Shown: in pieces, positions 1 to 6,229 of the stretch | Layout of the letters: every line of letters begins with the position of its first letter | How positions within the stretch are numbered: position 1 is the stretch's first letter | The notes under the pieces: model-generated | Database searches by the model: none | Told to the model about the DNA's origin: nothing | Seen by the model: the letters and a program-made list of their open reading frames with translations, nothing else | Translations under genes and position numbers: made by a program | Source of the DNA: an uncultured Duncaniella sp. | GTDB lineage: Bacteria > Bacteroidota > Bacteroidia > Bacteroidales > Muribaculaceae | Direction of reading: 5' to 3' | DNA: 10,198 nt | NCBI GenBank assembly: GCA_910588795.1 | Contig: CAJURI010000023.1 | Span: 22,960 to 33,157 of the forward strand

Positions 1-186
1 GCAACCGGGAGCATTTGATTGCGCATGTGTCGCGCGGCGGTGGGGGCACGCCCCCCACAACAGCAACCGGGAGCATTTGATTGCACATTTGGCGCGCGGC
101 GGTGGGGGCACGCCCCCCACAACAGCAACCGGGAGCATTTGATTGCGCATGTGTCGCGCGGCGGTGGGGGCACGCCCCCACCCTAC
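1..186 (+). repeat. Three tandem 62-bp GC-rich hairpin repeats
   Basis: Three head-to-tail units begin at 1, 63 and 125. Each opens with GCAACCGGGAGCATTTGATT and runs into a GC-rich palindrome built on GGTGGGGG-CACG-CCCCC. Units 1 and 2 carry an extra C in the right arm and end in ACAACA. Unit 3 ends in CACCCTAC, like the copies near 2300-2470. The middle unit differs mainly in reading CACATTTGGC where its neighbours read CGCATGTGTC. The units could form strong hairpins in single-stranded DNA or RNA. An open frame runs through them (19-207), but its low-complexity translation simply mirrors the repeats, so I do not call a gene. The left end may continue outside the window. Confidence 0.9.
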
Positions 187-203
187 ATCCGGTCCCTGAA
201 TAA

Positions 204-240
204 GTAGGGCGGGGGCGTGCCCCCGCCGCGCGCGGCAAAT
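204..240 (-). repeat. Inverted copy of the GC-rich hairpin repeat
   Basis: This stretch (GTAGGGCGGGGGCGTGCCCC onward, ending near GGCAAAT) is the reverse complement of the repeat unit that ends at 186. Compared with the forward copies, the stem reads GGC/GCC where they read GGT/ACC, so both sides of the stem changed together. It is preceded by ATAA, as is the matching inverted copy at 2526. Together with the unit ending at 186 it could form a larger hairpin of about 90 bases. The stretch from 241 to 327 is AT-rich spacer leading to the ABC transporter gene. Confidence 0.85.
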
Positions 241-280
241 CGGGTGATAAATACTTTATTTATTCATTCATATTTTCACA

Positions 281-324
281 CCGTACATTTATAATATTCC
301 TATTATATTTCCGTACATTATATA
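281..324 (+). promoter_or_regulatory. Direct repeat and possible promoter ahead of the ABC operon
   Basis: CCGTACATT occurs at 281-289 and again at 311-319, exactly 30 bp apart, both followed by AT-rich sequence. Between them TATATTTC (304-311) matches the Bacteroidota -7 box TAnnTTTG at all but the last base. No convincing -33 element is seen. The repeat could be a regulator binding site or chance in AT-rich DNA, so the promoter call is tentative. Confidence 0.3.
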
Positions 325-327
325 TTC

Positions 328-990
328 ATGATACAGGACATTACTCTGCGGAGGGTGCTTCCGCAGGTGTTCCGCGGGAGCGAGCACGAGCCGCCGGTGT
401 GCGACAGCGAGGTGTGGATGCGTGAGGAACTGACGTTCACGCGTCCGGGGAATTATATCATCGAGGCAGAGAGCGGGACAGGAAAGTCGTCGCTCTGTTC
501 TTTTATATACGGCGCACGCACCGATTACGACGGGGAGATACTTATGGACGGAGAACCGGTGAAAGGTTACAGTATCGAGAAGTGGTGCCGTCTGCGCCGT
601 GAGGCTCTGGCTTATCTGCCGCAGGAGATGCGGCTGTTTCCGGAGCTGTCCGTGATGGACAATATCATGGTCAAGAACCGGCTGACCTCCTATCGCAGCG
701 AGGGGGAGATCATGCAGCTGCTCGAACGTCTTGAACTGGAACATAAATCGGGATGGCGCGCCGGACTGCTGAGCGTGGGGCAGCAACAGAGGGTGGCGAT
801 CATCAGGGCTTTGTGCCAGCCGTTTGACTTCCTGCTTGTGGATGAGCCGGTGAGCCATCTGGACGCGAGAAACAATGCCGCCGTGGCGGAGCTGATAATC
901 GAGGAGGCAGAAAGACGCTCGGCCGCCGTGATAGCGACATCGGTGGGCAATAAGCTCACACTCAACGAGTACAGTCTGCTACATCTTTAA
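328..990 (+). CDS. ABC transporter ATP-binding protein (LolD/MacB-like)
   Basis: This 220-residue protein is the nucleotide-binding subunit of an ABC transporter, expected on the cytoplasmic face of the inner membrane with the permease encoded next. Visible in order are a Walker A loop ESGTGKSS (48-55), a Q-loop YLPQ with Gln99, the ABC signature LSVGQQQR (148-155), a Walker B stretch FLLVDE (168-173) with catalytic Glu173, and a D-loop SHLD (176-179). The length matches single-domain LolD/FtsE/MacB-type ATPases. Two departures stand out. The first Gly of the Walker A consensus is Ala47, and the switch-region His expected after the last core strand is missing (ATSVGNK at 203-209). The ATG at 328 has an AT-rich leader and no Shine-Dalgarno, which is normal for Bacteroidota. 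The substrate cannot be told from sequence. Confidence 0.92.
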   Translation: MIQDITLRRVLPQVFRGSEHEPPVCDSEVWMREELTFTRPGNYIIEAESGTGKSSLCSFIYGARTDYDGEILMDGEPVKGYSIEKWCRLRREALAYLPQEMRLFPELSVMDNIMVKNRLTSYRSEGEIMQLLERLELEHKSGWRAGLLSVGQQQRVAIIRALCQPFDFLLVDEPVSHLDARNNAAVAELIIEEAERRSAAVIATSVGNKLTLNEYSLLHL

Positions 991-1016
991 GAGGTTGTTA
1001 AAAAAACAATAACCAT

Positions 1017-2216
1017 ATGTCTAATCCGATCAGGCGGCTGTTGCGCCGCAATATAAGCGGGGGGCAGATAGCGGGATATGCTGTCGCCAATCTGGCGGGG
1101 CTTATGATTGTCCTTACGGCCCTGCAGTTCTATCGTGACATCACTTCGGTCAGCGATGCGGAAGATTCATTCGTGTCCTCCGACTATCTCATAATATCCA
1201 AACGAGTGGAGGGTATCAGCGGTCTCATGGGCGGCGGTAAACCGGGCACGACCTTCACATCTGAAGAACGTGCCGATGTTGCCTCGCAGCCGTGGGCTGC
1301 CGCCGTGGGTGAATTCACAGCCGCCGATTTCAACATCGGGGCCAATGTGAATATGGGTGGCGCACATCTGTCGACCGCCCTGTTTCTCGAGTCGATCCCT
1401 GACGAGTTTTTCGACATATCTCCTCGCGGCTGGGATTACCGCCCCGGATCGTCCGATCCCGTGCCTGTGATAATCTCCAAGGATTATCTCACGCTTTACA
1501 ATTTCGGCTTCGCCGCCTCGCGCGGGATGCCCCAGATATCTGAAGAGCTTATAGGGATGCTCCCCCTCAGGCTTAGCCTCAGCGGCAACGGGCACCAGCA
1601 ATGGGTGGATGCCCGCATAGTGGGATTCTCATCGAGACTCAACACCATAGCAGTGCCCGAGACTTTCATGACATGGGCCAACGGTGTATATGGCGAGGGG
1701 AACAGCTCCGGGCCTTCGCGCCTGATAGTGAAGCTGAAACGGGCGGGCGACCCTGAGGCGACAAAGTATATGGAAAGCCATGGATATGAGATAGCCGGCG
1801 ACAAGGCTTCGGGCGGCAAGTCGGTCTATTTCCTGTCGATGGTCACTACCGTGGTGGTGGCTATAGGAGCCGTTATCAGTCTGCTGGCCTTCTTCATACT
1901 GCTTCTGAGCATCTATCTGCTGCTGCAGAAGAACCGTTCCAAGATCCACGACCTGATGCTTTTAGGCTATACTCCCGGACAGGTGGCAAGATATTACGAG
2001 ACTATTGTGACCGTTGTGAATCTCTCGGTGCTGCTGCTTGCCGTGGGCGGGATGCTCGCCGTTTCCTCGATGTGGCAGGAACAGATAGAGGCTCTCGGTG
2101 CACGCGGCGCATCATGCGTGCCGACGGTATTGACAGGTGCCGCAATCATCATTGCCATCACAGCGGGGAATATCATCGCCATTTCGCGCAATATCCGGAA
2201 AGGATTTAGAGAGTAA
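1017..2216 (+). CDS. FtsX-like ABC transporter permease
   Basis: This 399-residue membrane protein begins 26 bases after the ATPase stop, so the two are almost certainly co-transcribed. One hydrophobic segment lies near the N-terminus (about 18-38), followed by a large extracytoplasmic region (about 40-270) and three more segments (about 275-303, 330-351 and 368-389). This 1+3 topology is that of FtsX/MacB/LolC-type permeases. The loop QKNRSKIHDLMLLGYTPGQV (304-323) resembles the cytoplasmic coupling segment of that family, which contacts the ATPase. Such transporters usually act mechanically on lipoproteins, peptides or cell-wall enzymes rather than importing solutes, but this member's role is unknown. 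No MacA-like adaptor or outer-membrane factor is encoded in the window. The protein ends in a basic tail (RNIRKGFRE). Confidence 0.88.
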   Translation: MSNPIRRLLRRNISGGQIAGYAVANLAGLMIVLTALQFYRDITSVSDAEDSFVSSDYLIISKRVEGISGLMGGGKPGTTFTSEERADVASQPWAAAVGEFTAADFNIGANVNMGGAHLSTALFLESIPDEFFDISPRGWDYRPGSSDPVPVIISKDYLTLYNFGFAASRGMPQISEELIGMLPLRLSLSGNGHQQWVDARIVGFSSRLNTIAVPETFMTWANGVYGEGNSSGPSRLIVKLKRAGDPEATKYMESHGYEIAGDKASGGKSVYFLSMVTTVVVAIGAVISLLAFFILLLSIYLLLQKNRSKIHDLMLLGYTPGQVARYYETIVTVVNLSVLLLAVGGMLAVSSMWQEQIEALGARGASCVPTVLTGAAIIIAITAGNIIAISRNIRKGFRE

Positions 2217-2253
2217 GAGTTTTCAGAGAGCGCGGCGGGGTGAGAATATAGCA

Positions 2254-2293
2254 GTTTTCATTTGATTGCGCATTTGGCCCGCGGCGGTGGGGG
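2254..2293 (+). repeat. Truncated copy of the hairpin repeat
   Basis: This copy follows the 56-nt unit for its first 40 nt (GTTTTCATTTGATTGCGCAT onward) and stops after the left stem arm GGTGGGGG. The loop, right arm and CCCTAC end are missing, and the sequence continues as TTTGAACAA into the next copy. Confidence 0.8.
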
Positions 2294-2302
2294 TTTGAAC
2301 AA

Positions 2303-2358
2303 GTTTTCAAGCAATCGTGTATTTGGCGCGCGGCGGTGGGGGCACGCCCCCACCCTAC
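2303..2358 (+). repeat. Full-length 56-nt hairpin repeat copy
   Basis: It runs from GTTTTCAAGCAATCGTGTAT through GGCGCGCGGCGG and the palindrome GGTGGGGG-CACG-CCCCCACC to CCCTAC. Its length and boundaries are exactly those of the copy at 2411-2466, which defines the unit. Confidence 0.9.
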
Positions 2359-2410
2359 GACGGCAGGGAAACGCTGGTGACGAATTTGTCGACCAGCGCG
2401 GCATGAGAAG

Positions 2411-2466
2411 GTTTTCACGTGATCGTGCATTTGGCGCGCGACGGTGGGGGCACGCCCCCACCCTAC
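2411..2466 (+). repeat. Full-length 56-nt hairpin repeat copy
   Basis: This is the second complete direct copy, from GTTTTCACGTGATCGTGCAT to CCCTAC. It is 56 nt, identical in length to the copy at 2303, and differs by scattered substitutions in the head. The unrelated 52-nt spacer between the two copies (2359-2410) shows that they are dispersed insertions rather than a simple tandem array. Confidence 0.9.
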
Positions 2467-2525
2467 GGGTAGTTGTTCAGTCAAGTAAATCCGTTGCCGG
2501 GTTCCGGCGATATCGTTTACGATAA

Positions 2526-2581
2526 GTAGGGCGGGGGCGTGCCCCCGCCGCCGCGCGACAAATACAGAATCGCATGAAAAC
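2526..2581 (-). repeat. Inverted 56-nt hairpin repeat copy
   Basis: This is the reverse complement of the same unit, from GTAGGGCGGGGGCGTGCCCC to TGAAAAC, and is again exactly 56 nt. As in the inverted copy at 204, the stem carries GGC/GCC instead of GGT/ACC and the flank reads ATAA. It closes the second cluster. From 2582 to 2696 I see only AT-rich spacer. Confidence 0.9.
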
Positions 2582-2696
2582 CTGTTCGTGCCCCAACCAT
2601 ACAGGATGAACATTTTACGCTACAACCATACGTTTTATTTTGTGGGGAGGGATATTTTTACCGTTTATTTTATTATTAATTACGGAAATTTTTCAT

Positions 2697-2704
2697 TAAT
2701 TTTG
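2697..2704 (+). promoter_or_regulatory. Bacteroidota -7 promoter box for mdh
   Basis: TAATTTTG is an exact match to the Bacteroidota primary-sigma -7 consensus TAnnTTTG. It sits 57 bp before the mdh ATG, which would give a leader of about 50 nt. No clear -33 TTTG is seen at the usual spacing, and the DNA upstream is very AT-rich. Confidence 0.65.
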
Positions 2705-2761
2705 CGGAAACAATACAATCAATAAGCCAATCAACTCAACGTTTCAAAATAAATAGATACT

Positions 2762-3697
2762 ATGTCAAAGGTAACAGTTGTGGGCGCCGGCAACGTTGGC
2801 GCAACTTGTGCAAATGTGTTGGTAACATGCGGCATCGCTGACGAGGTAGTGCTCCTTGATATCAAGGAGGGAGTATCCGAGGGTAAGGCCATGGATATCA
2901 TGCAGACCGCCAGCATCCTAAATCTCAACACCCGCCTCACCGGCGTGACCAACGACTATGCCGCCACCGAAGGGAGCGACGTTGTAGTCATCACTTCAGG
3001 TATCCCCCGCAAGCCGGGTATGACCCGCGAGGAGCTTATCGGAGTTAACGCCGGGATCGTGAAGAGCGTCACCGAGCAGCTTCTCAAGCACTCACCCAAT
3101 GCAGTGATCATCTGCATCTCCAACCCCATGGACACAATGACCTATCTGATCCACAAGATCAGCGGTCTGCCCAAGAACCGCATCATCGGTATGGGCGGCG
3201 CACTCGACAGCGCACGCTTCAAATATTTCCTCGCCAACGCTCTCGGCGCAAACCGCACCGAGGTGGAGGGTATCGTTATCGGCGGCCACGGCGACACCAC
3301 GATGATCCCCCTCGTACGCTATGCCGCCTATCGCGGAGTGCCCGCCACCAATTATCTTGACGCCGCTACCCTTGAGAAGGTGGCAGCCGACACCATGGTG
3401 GGCGGAGCCACACTCACCAAGCTTCTCGGCACCTCGGCATGGTATGCCCCCGGTGCAGCAGGAGCACAGATGGTCAAGGCAGTGCTCCACAACGAGCATA
3501 AGCTCATATCATGCTCCGCACTCCTTGACGGCGAATACGGCGAGAGCGACCTCTGCATCGGCGTGCCCGCAATCATCGGCAGGAACGGTATCGAGAAGAT
3601 CGTGGAATTCGATCTCAACGAGGAGGAGAAGGCTCTCTTCCACAAGAGCGCGGAGGCCGTACACAAGACCAACGCTGCCCTTGCCGGCTGCTGCTGA
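2762..3697 (+). CDS. mdh: Malate dehydrogenase
   Basis: This cytoplasmic NAD-dependent enzyme interconverts malate and oxaloacetate in central carbon metabolism, in Bacteroidales often in the reductive branch leading to fumarate and succinate. The 311-residue length fits the LDH-like MDH family. Visible features are the Rossmann loop GAGNVG (8-13), an Asp that selects NAD over NADP at the end of the second strand (Asp33), substrate-binding Arg83 and Arg89 in GIPRKPGMTREE, Asn121 in ISNPMD, Arg152 in LDSARF, and catalytic His176 in IGGHGDTTM. Arg at position 83, rather than the Gln of lactate dehydrogenases, supports malate as substrate. The A-rich leader with no Shine-Dalgarno is typical. Ile is written almost only as ATC, unlike neighbouring genes rich in ATA, which suggests high expression. 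Confidence 0.97.
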   Translation: MSKVTVVGAGNVGATCANVLVTCGIADEVVLLDIKEGVSEGKAMDIMQTASILNLNTRLTGVTNDYAATEGSDVVVITSGIPRKPGMTREELIGVNAGIVKSVTEQLLKHSPNAVIICISNPMDTMTYLIHKISGLPKNRIIGMGGALDSARFKYFLANALGANRTEVEGIVIGGHGDTTMIPLVRYAAYRGVPATNYLDAATLEKVAADTMVGGATLTKLLGTSAWYAPGAAGAQMVKAVLHNEHKLISCSALLDGEYGESDLCIGVPAIIGRNGIEKIVEFDLNEEEKALFHKSAEAVHKTNAALAGCC

Positions 3698-3747
3698 GAC
3701 ACACTGAATGAGACGGTGCGGCATTAACGCACCTCCATGAATACCTT

Positions 3748-3799
3748 GAGGCTGTAATTTTGTGGATGCTTCATAACACACCCACAAAATTACAGCCTC
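3748..3799. terminator. 18-bp perfect inverted repeat after mdh
   Basis: GAGGCTGTAATTTTGTGG (3748-3765) is perfectly complementary to CCACAAAATTACAGCCTC (3782-3799), with a 16-nt loop. It lies 50 bp after the mdh stop and could terminate mdh transcription, although no T-run follows. It ends exactly one base before the ATG of the next gene, and its left arm contains a promoter-like box, so a regulatory role is also possible. Confidence 0.6.
3755..3762 (+). promoter_or_regulatory. -7 promoter box inside the inverted repeat
   Basis: TAATTTTG within the left arm matches TAnnTTTG exactly, and is the same octamer found ahead of mdh. A start about 7 bases downstream would fall in the hairpin loop. 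The mRNA would then carry only the right arm and a leader of about 30 nt before the ATG at 3800. No good -33 element is visible. Confidence 0.45.
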
Positions 3800-6229
3800 A
3801 TGTTTTCCGAAAGACACTCACCCCCATTCCTCTTCCCCGTCACGACGACCCTCACCGACCGTAGGAGGGTAAGCCGCTGCCACAATCTGCGCCCCGATCC
3901 GTCGGGCGGACTACGCGGCACAGGCTCTCCGGCAACCATAGCCACACTTCCCGGCGCAATCCCTGTCAAGGGGGGTGCACTGACCTTAAGCGACGGGAGC
4001 CGCTGCATCATAACTCACCATCAGGGACAGCTCAAAGCCGTCACGGAATCGGGCATAAAGGAGCTCGCGCCCCTTGACCGGCCGCCGGCCACCGTCATGC
4101 TCTCGGGCGACACACTCACTGTCATGTCCGAGGATTCATCACCAATATGCATACCCCTGGGCACAGCCGGGACATCATCCGGGACATGGAGCACACGGCA
4201 GACAACAGTGATAACCCTCACCCGCATGGACATGACGGCAGTGACGGCAGAGATTCCCGCCGTGACACTCAAAGGGAGCTACGACACATCGTCGCGCACG
4301 CTTACCGACACTGACCGCGCTACCCTCGACAAGGGTATGCGCGAGGCTTATGTGAGGCTATGTGACCTCGCACATCTCCAACGCCGATACATACAGCCCG
4401 TGGTGGCACGCTACCGCCTCATCGGCGAGGGTGGATGCGTGCTCTACACTTCGGCACCTGTGCTTATCAGCCCGGAGGGAGGGCTTCAGGCAACCCAAGC
4501 GACCCTGCATCTCAGCGGCGAGGGGTTCCGCCAGACATCCGGCTCACGGCTCACGGCAGCAGGGTTCACCATAGGTCTATGCTATTCACGCACCCCCGAC
4601 GCGGAATGGCAGGCCAAGGTGCGTTCGGTCGAGGTGCTCGTGTCGCCGCAGCTTCACCCTCTCTCCACCAGTCTGCCGGGCACATTCACAAGGACCGAGA
4701 GCAGCACCGGGCAGCTCACCTTCACCCACACACTTCCGGGGCTTGACCCACTGGAACCACCGGGATCGCCGGGAGGGCACCTTGCCATGTGCATCAACTC
4801 CATAATCGACAATGCCGACACCACGCTGCGCCAGGCCCACGCTGTGCGCGACACCCTCGGCGAGATATCGATGCTCAAGTCCATAACCGCCCTCCCTGTC
4901 AGCGCGCCCACAGCCGACAGGCTGATGCAGGTGCGCCTCAGCCCTCCGCACACCTTCACGGCACGCAGCGCAGCACGCAGCGGCGACCTCGTAGCATGGG
5001 GCAATCTCACGGCAATACCGTTTGACGGCTACACCCTGCCGGAAATGGCATCGGAGACTGCGGCCTCGACAGGCTCCACGCCCACGGCCGTGCAGGTGAC
5101 CATGCATGACGGCTCCACAGTGGTAAGCCAGGCCGTGATGTACAGGCTGTCGGCCTTGACACTGTCCCCCCTGCTGCTCTATCCGGCCCCCGACGCCTGC
5201 TCCATCACGCTCATAGCCGGAAAGAAGTCGGTCTCGCTCCCCCTCGTGCCGTCACCGTGCGGCAAGTGGGCCTACCACCTGTCGCCCGACCTGACACCTG
5301 TGGCATTCACCGACGACACTCAAGGCTTCGTCACCCCACCATCCGCCCCCGGACTGCACCGCTACCCTTCGGGCATAGCCGTAAGCCACGAGTCATCGCC
5401 GCTCATGCCGCTTGCGGCAAGCGCAGGGGACGCATCGGAGCTCCACAGCCTTCTGCCGTCGATGCGCCACAGCAATTCGCTCACCGCACAGACGGCGCGT
5501 TTCCATGCCCTCGGCACAGGTGGGATCTCATCGGTTACGCTCAACGACCGGCGCACACGCATCAGCGTCAACCAGCTCTATGCCTGCCGCATAACCGACC
5601 ACCGCTCAGCCACACCCATACCCGGAGGAGTAGCCGCCCTCACCGGCAACCGCCTCATAGCCGTCACAGGATCGCGCCAGCCCTACACGATACTCGACGG
5701 CATACCTCAAGGGATGCTCGGATGGGAGGATTCCCGAGGAGAGCTGTGGGTGATACCCGGAGGGGACAAGAAGATATCAGTCATATCGGCCGACGGGAAG
5801 TCGCTCCACACCCGCACATCCTACGGCATCACCGATATCCTCTCCTCGCCACAGTCGCTCATACTCGTCACCGGAGACGGAAAACTCATGGACGCCTCGG
5901 CCGAGGACAGCACGGCGGAGAGCACGTCCGGCTACACCGTCACTGTCCCCTGCGCACTGCGCCCCGGAAGCAGCGCGATGCTCCATGTGCCAGTGTCAGG
6001 CGAGCATCTTCAAGGGACAGTCACCGTCAAAGCCTCCCACACGCCTCCGGGAGGGAGCTCCGGCACGGACACATCCCTCCCCCTTGCCACCTTCAGCATA
6101 GCACGAGGCACGCTGCGCCATCCCATAGCAGGGAGGGTGGTAATCCCGCATTGCCACTATCTCACACTCCATATCGAACTCACATCATCATCGCCATGCT
6201 CCATACGACTGACACCGGCAGCCCTCTGA
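3800..6229 (+). CDS. Phage-structural-like protein of unknown function
   Basis: This 809-residue protein is rich in Thr, Ser, Pro and Gly and has no signal peptide or membrane segment. It appears to be built mostly of beta strands. The N-terminal part (HNLRPDPSGGLRGTGSP, 28-44, then a DGS segment near 65) resembles phage tail or stabilisation proteins that open with 'parameters plus sequence' beta repeats. RYRLIGEGGCVLYTSAPVLI (204-223) resembles a segment I recall from Bacteroidales phage-like structural proteins. Residues 525-625 (ESSPLMPL ... GGISSV ... RISVNQLY ... GGVAALTGNRLIAV) follow the order of blocks in that recalled family, and 610-700 could form propeller-like blades. The family link is from memory, not a search. 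The next gene overlaps by 34 bp and encodes a terminase-like protein, which supports a phage origin. The ATG at 3800 directly abuts a hairpin. Confidence 0.82.
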   Translation: MFSERHSPPFLFPVTTTLTDRRRVSRCHNLRPDPSGGLRGTGSPATIATLPGAIPVKGGALTLSDGSRCIITHHQGQLKAVTESGIKELAPLDRPPATVMLSGDTLTVMSEDSSPICIPLGTAGTSSGTWSTRQTTVITLTRMDMTAVTAEIPAVTLKGSYDTSSRTLTDTDRATLDKGMREAYVRLCDLAHLQRRYIQPVVARYRLIGEGGCVLYTSAPVLISPEGGLQATQATLHLSGEGFRQTSGSRLTAAGFTIGLCYSRTPDAEWQAKVRSVEVLVSPQLHPLSTSLPGTFTRTESSTGQLTFTHTLPGLDPLEPPGSPGGHLAMCINSIIDNADTTLRQAHAVRDTLGEISMLKSITALPVSAPTADRLMQVRLSPPHTFTARSAARSGDLVAWGNLTAIPFDGYTLPEMASETAASTGSTPTAVQVTMHDGSTVVSQAVMYRLSALTLSPLLLYPAPDACSITLIAGKKSVSLPLVPSPCGKWAYHLSPDLTPVAFTDDTQGFVTPPSAPGLHRYPSGIAVSHESSPLMPLAASAGDASELHSLLPSMRHSNSLTAQTARFHALGTGGISSVTLNDRRTRISVNQLYACRITDHRSATPIPGGVAALTGNRLIAVTGSRQPYTILDGIPQGMLGWEDSRGELWVIPGGDKKISVISADGKSLHTRTSYGITDILSSPQSLILVTGDGKLMDASAEDSTAESTSGYTVTVPCALRPGSSAMLHVPVSGEHLQGTVTVKASHTPPGGSSGTDTSLPLATFSIARGTLRHPIAGRVVIPHCHYLTLHIELTSSSPCSIRLTPAAL

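Noticed and set aside
1..260. CRISPR array
   Set aside because: The units are directly tandem with no unique spacers of regular size, one copy is inverted, and each unit is itself a GC-rich palindrome.
2262..2613. Frames of 67 to 135 codons on both strands in the second repeat cluster
   Set aside because: The translations repeat the same Gly/Arg/Ala/Pro-rich words because they read the hairpin repeats; no protein-like pattern is seen.
2594..2631. CAACCATAC direct repeat with 29-bp spacing upstream of mdh
   Set aside because: It is only 9 bp, lies more than 60 bp upstream of the mdh -7 box, and shows no other sign of being a regulatory site.
4586..5107. Long antisense frames across the phage-like genes, such as 173 residues on the minus strand
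   Set aside because: They lie opposite a well-supported gene in GC-rich DNA, have Cys/Arg/Gly-rich shadow composition, and show no motif or promoter.
5257..6195. N-terminal extension of the terminase-like frame to a 938-residue protein
   Set aside because: This part is Arg/His/Pro/Ser-rich with no domain-like pattern, and lies wholly within the 809-residue gene in another frame. It looks like a GC-rich shadow, and recognisable terminase sequence begins after 6196.
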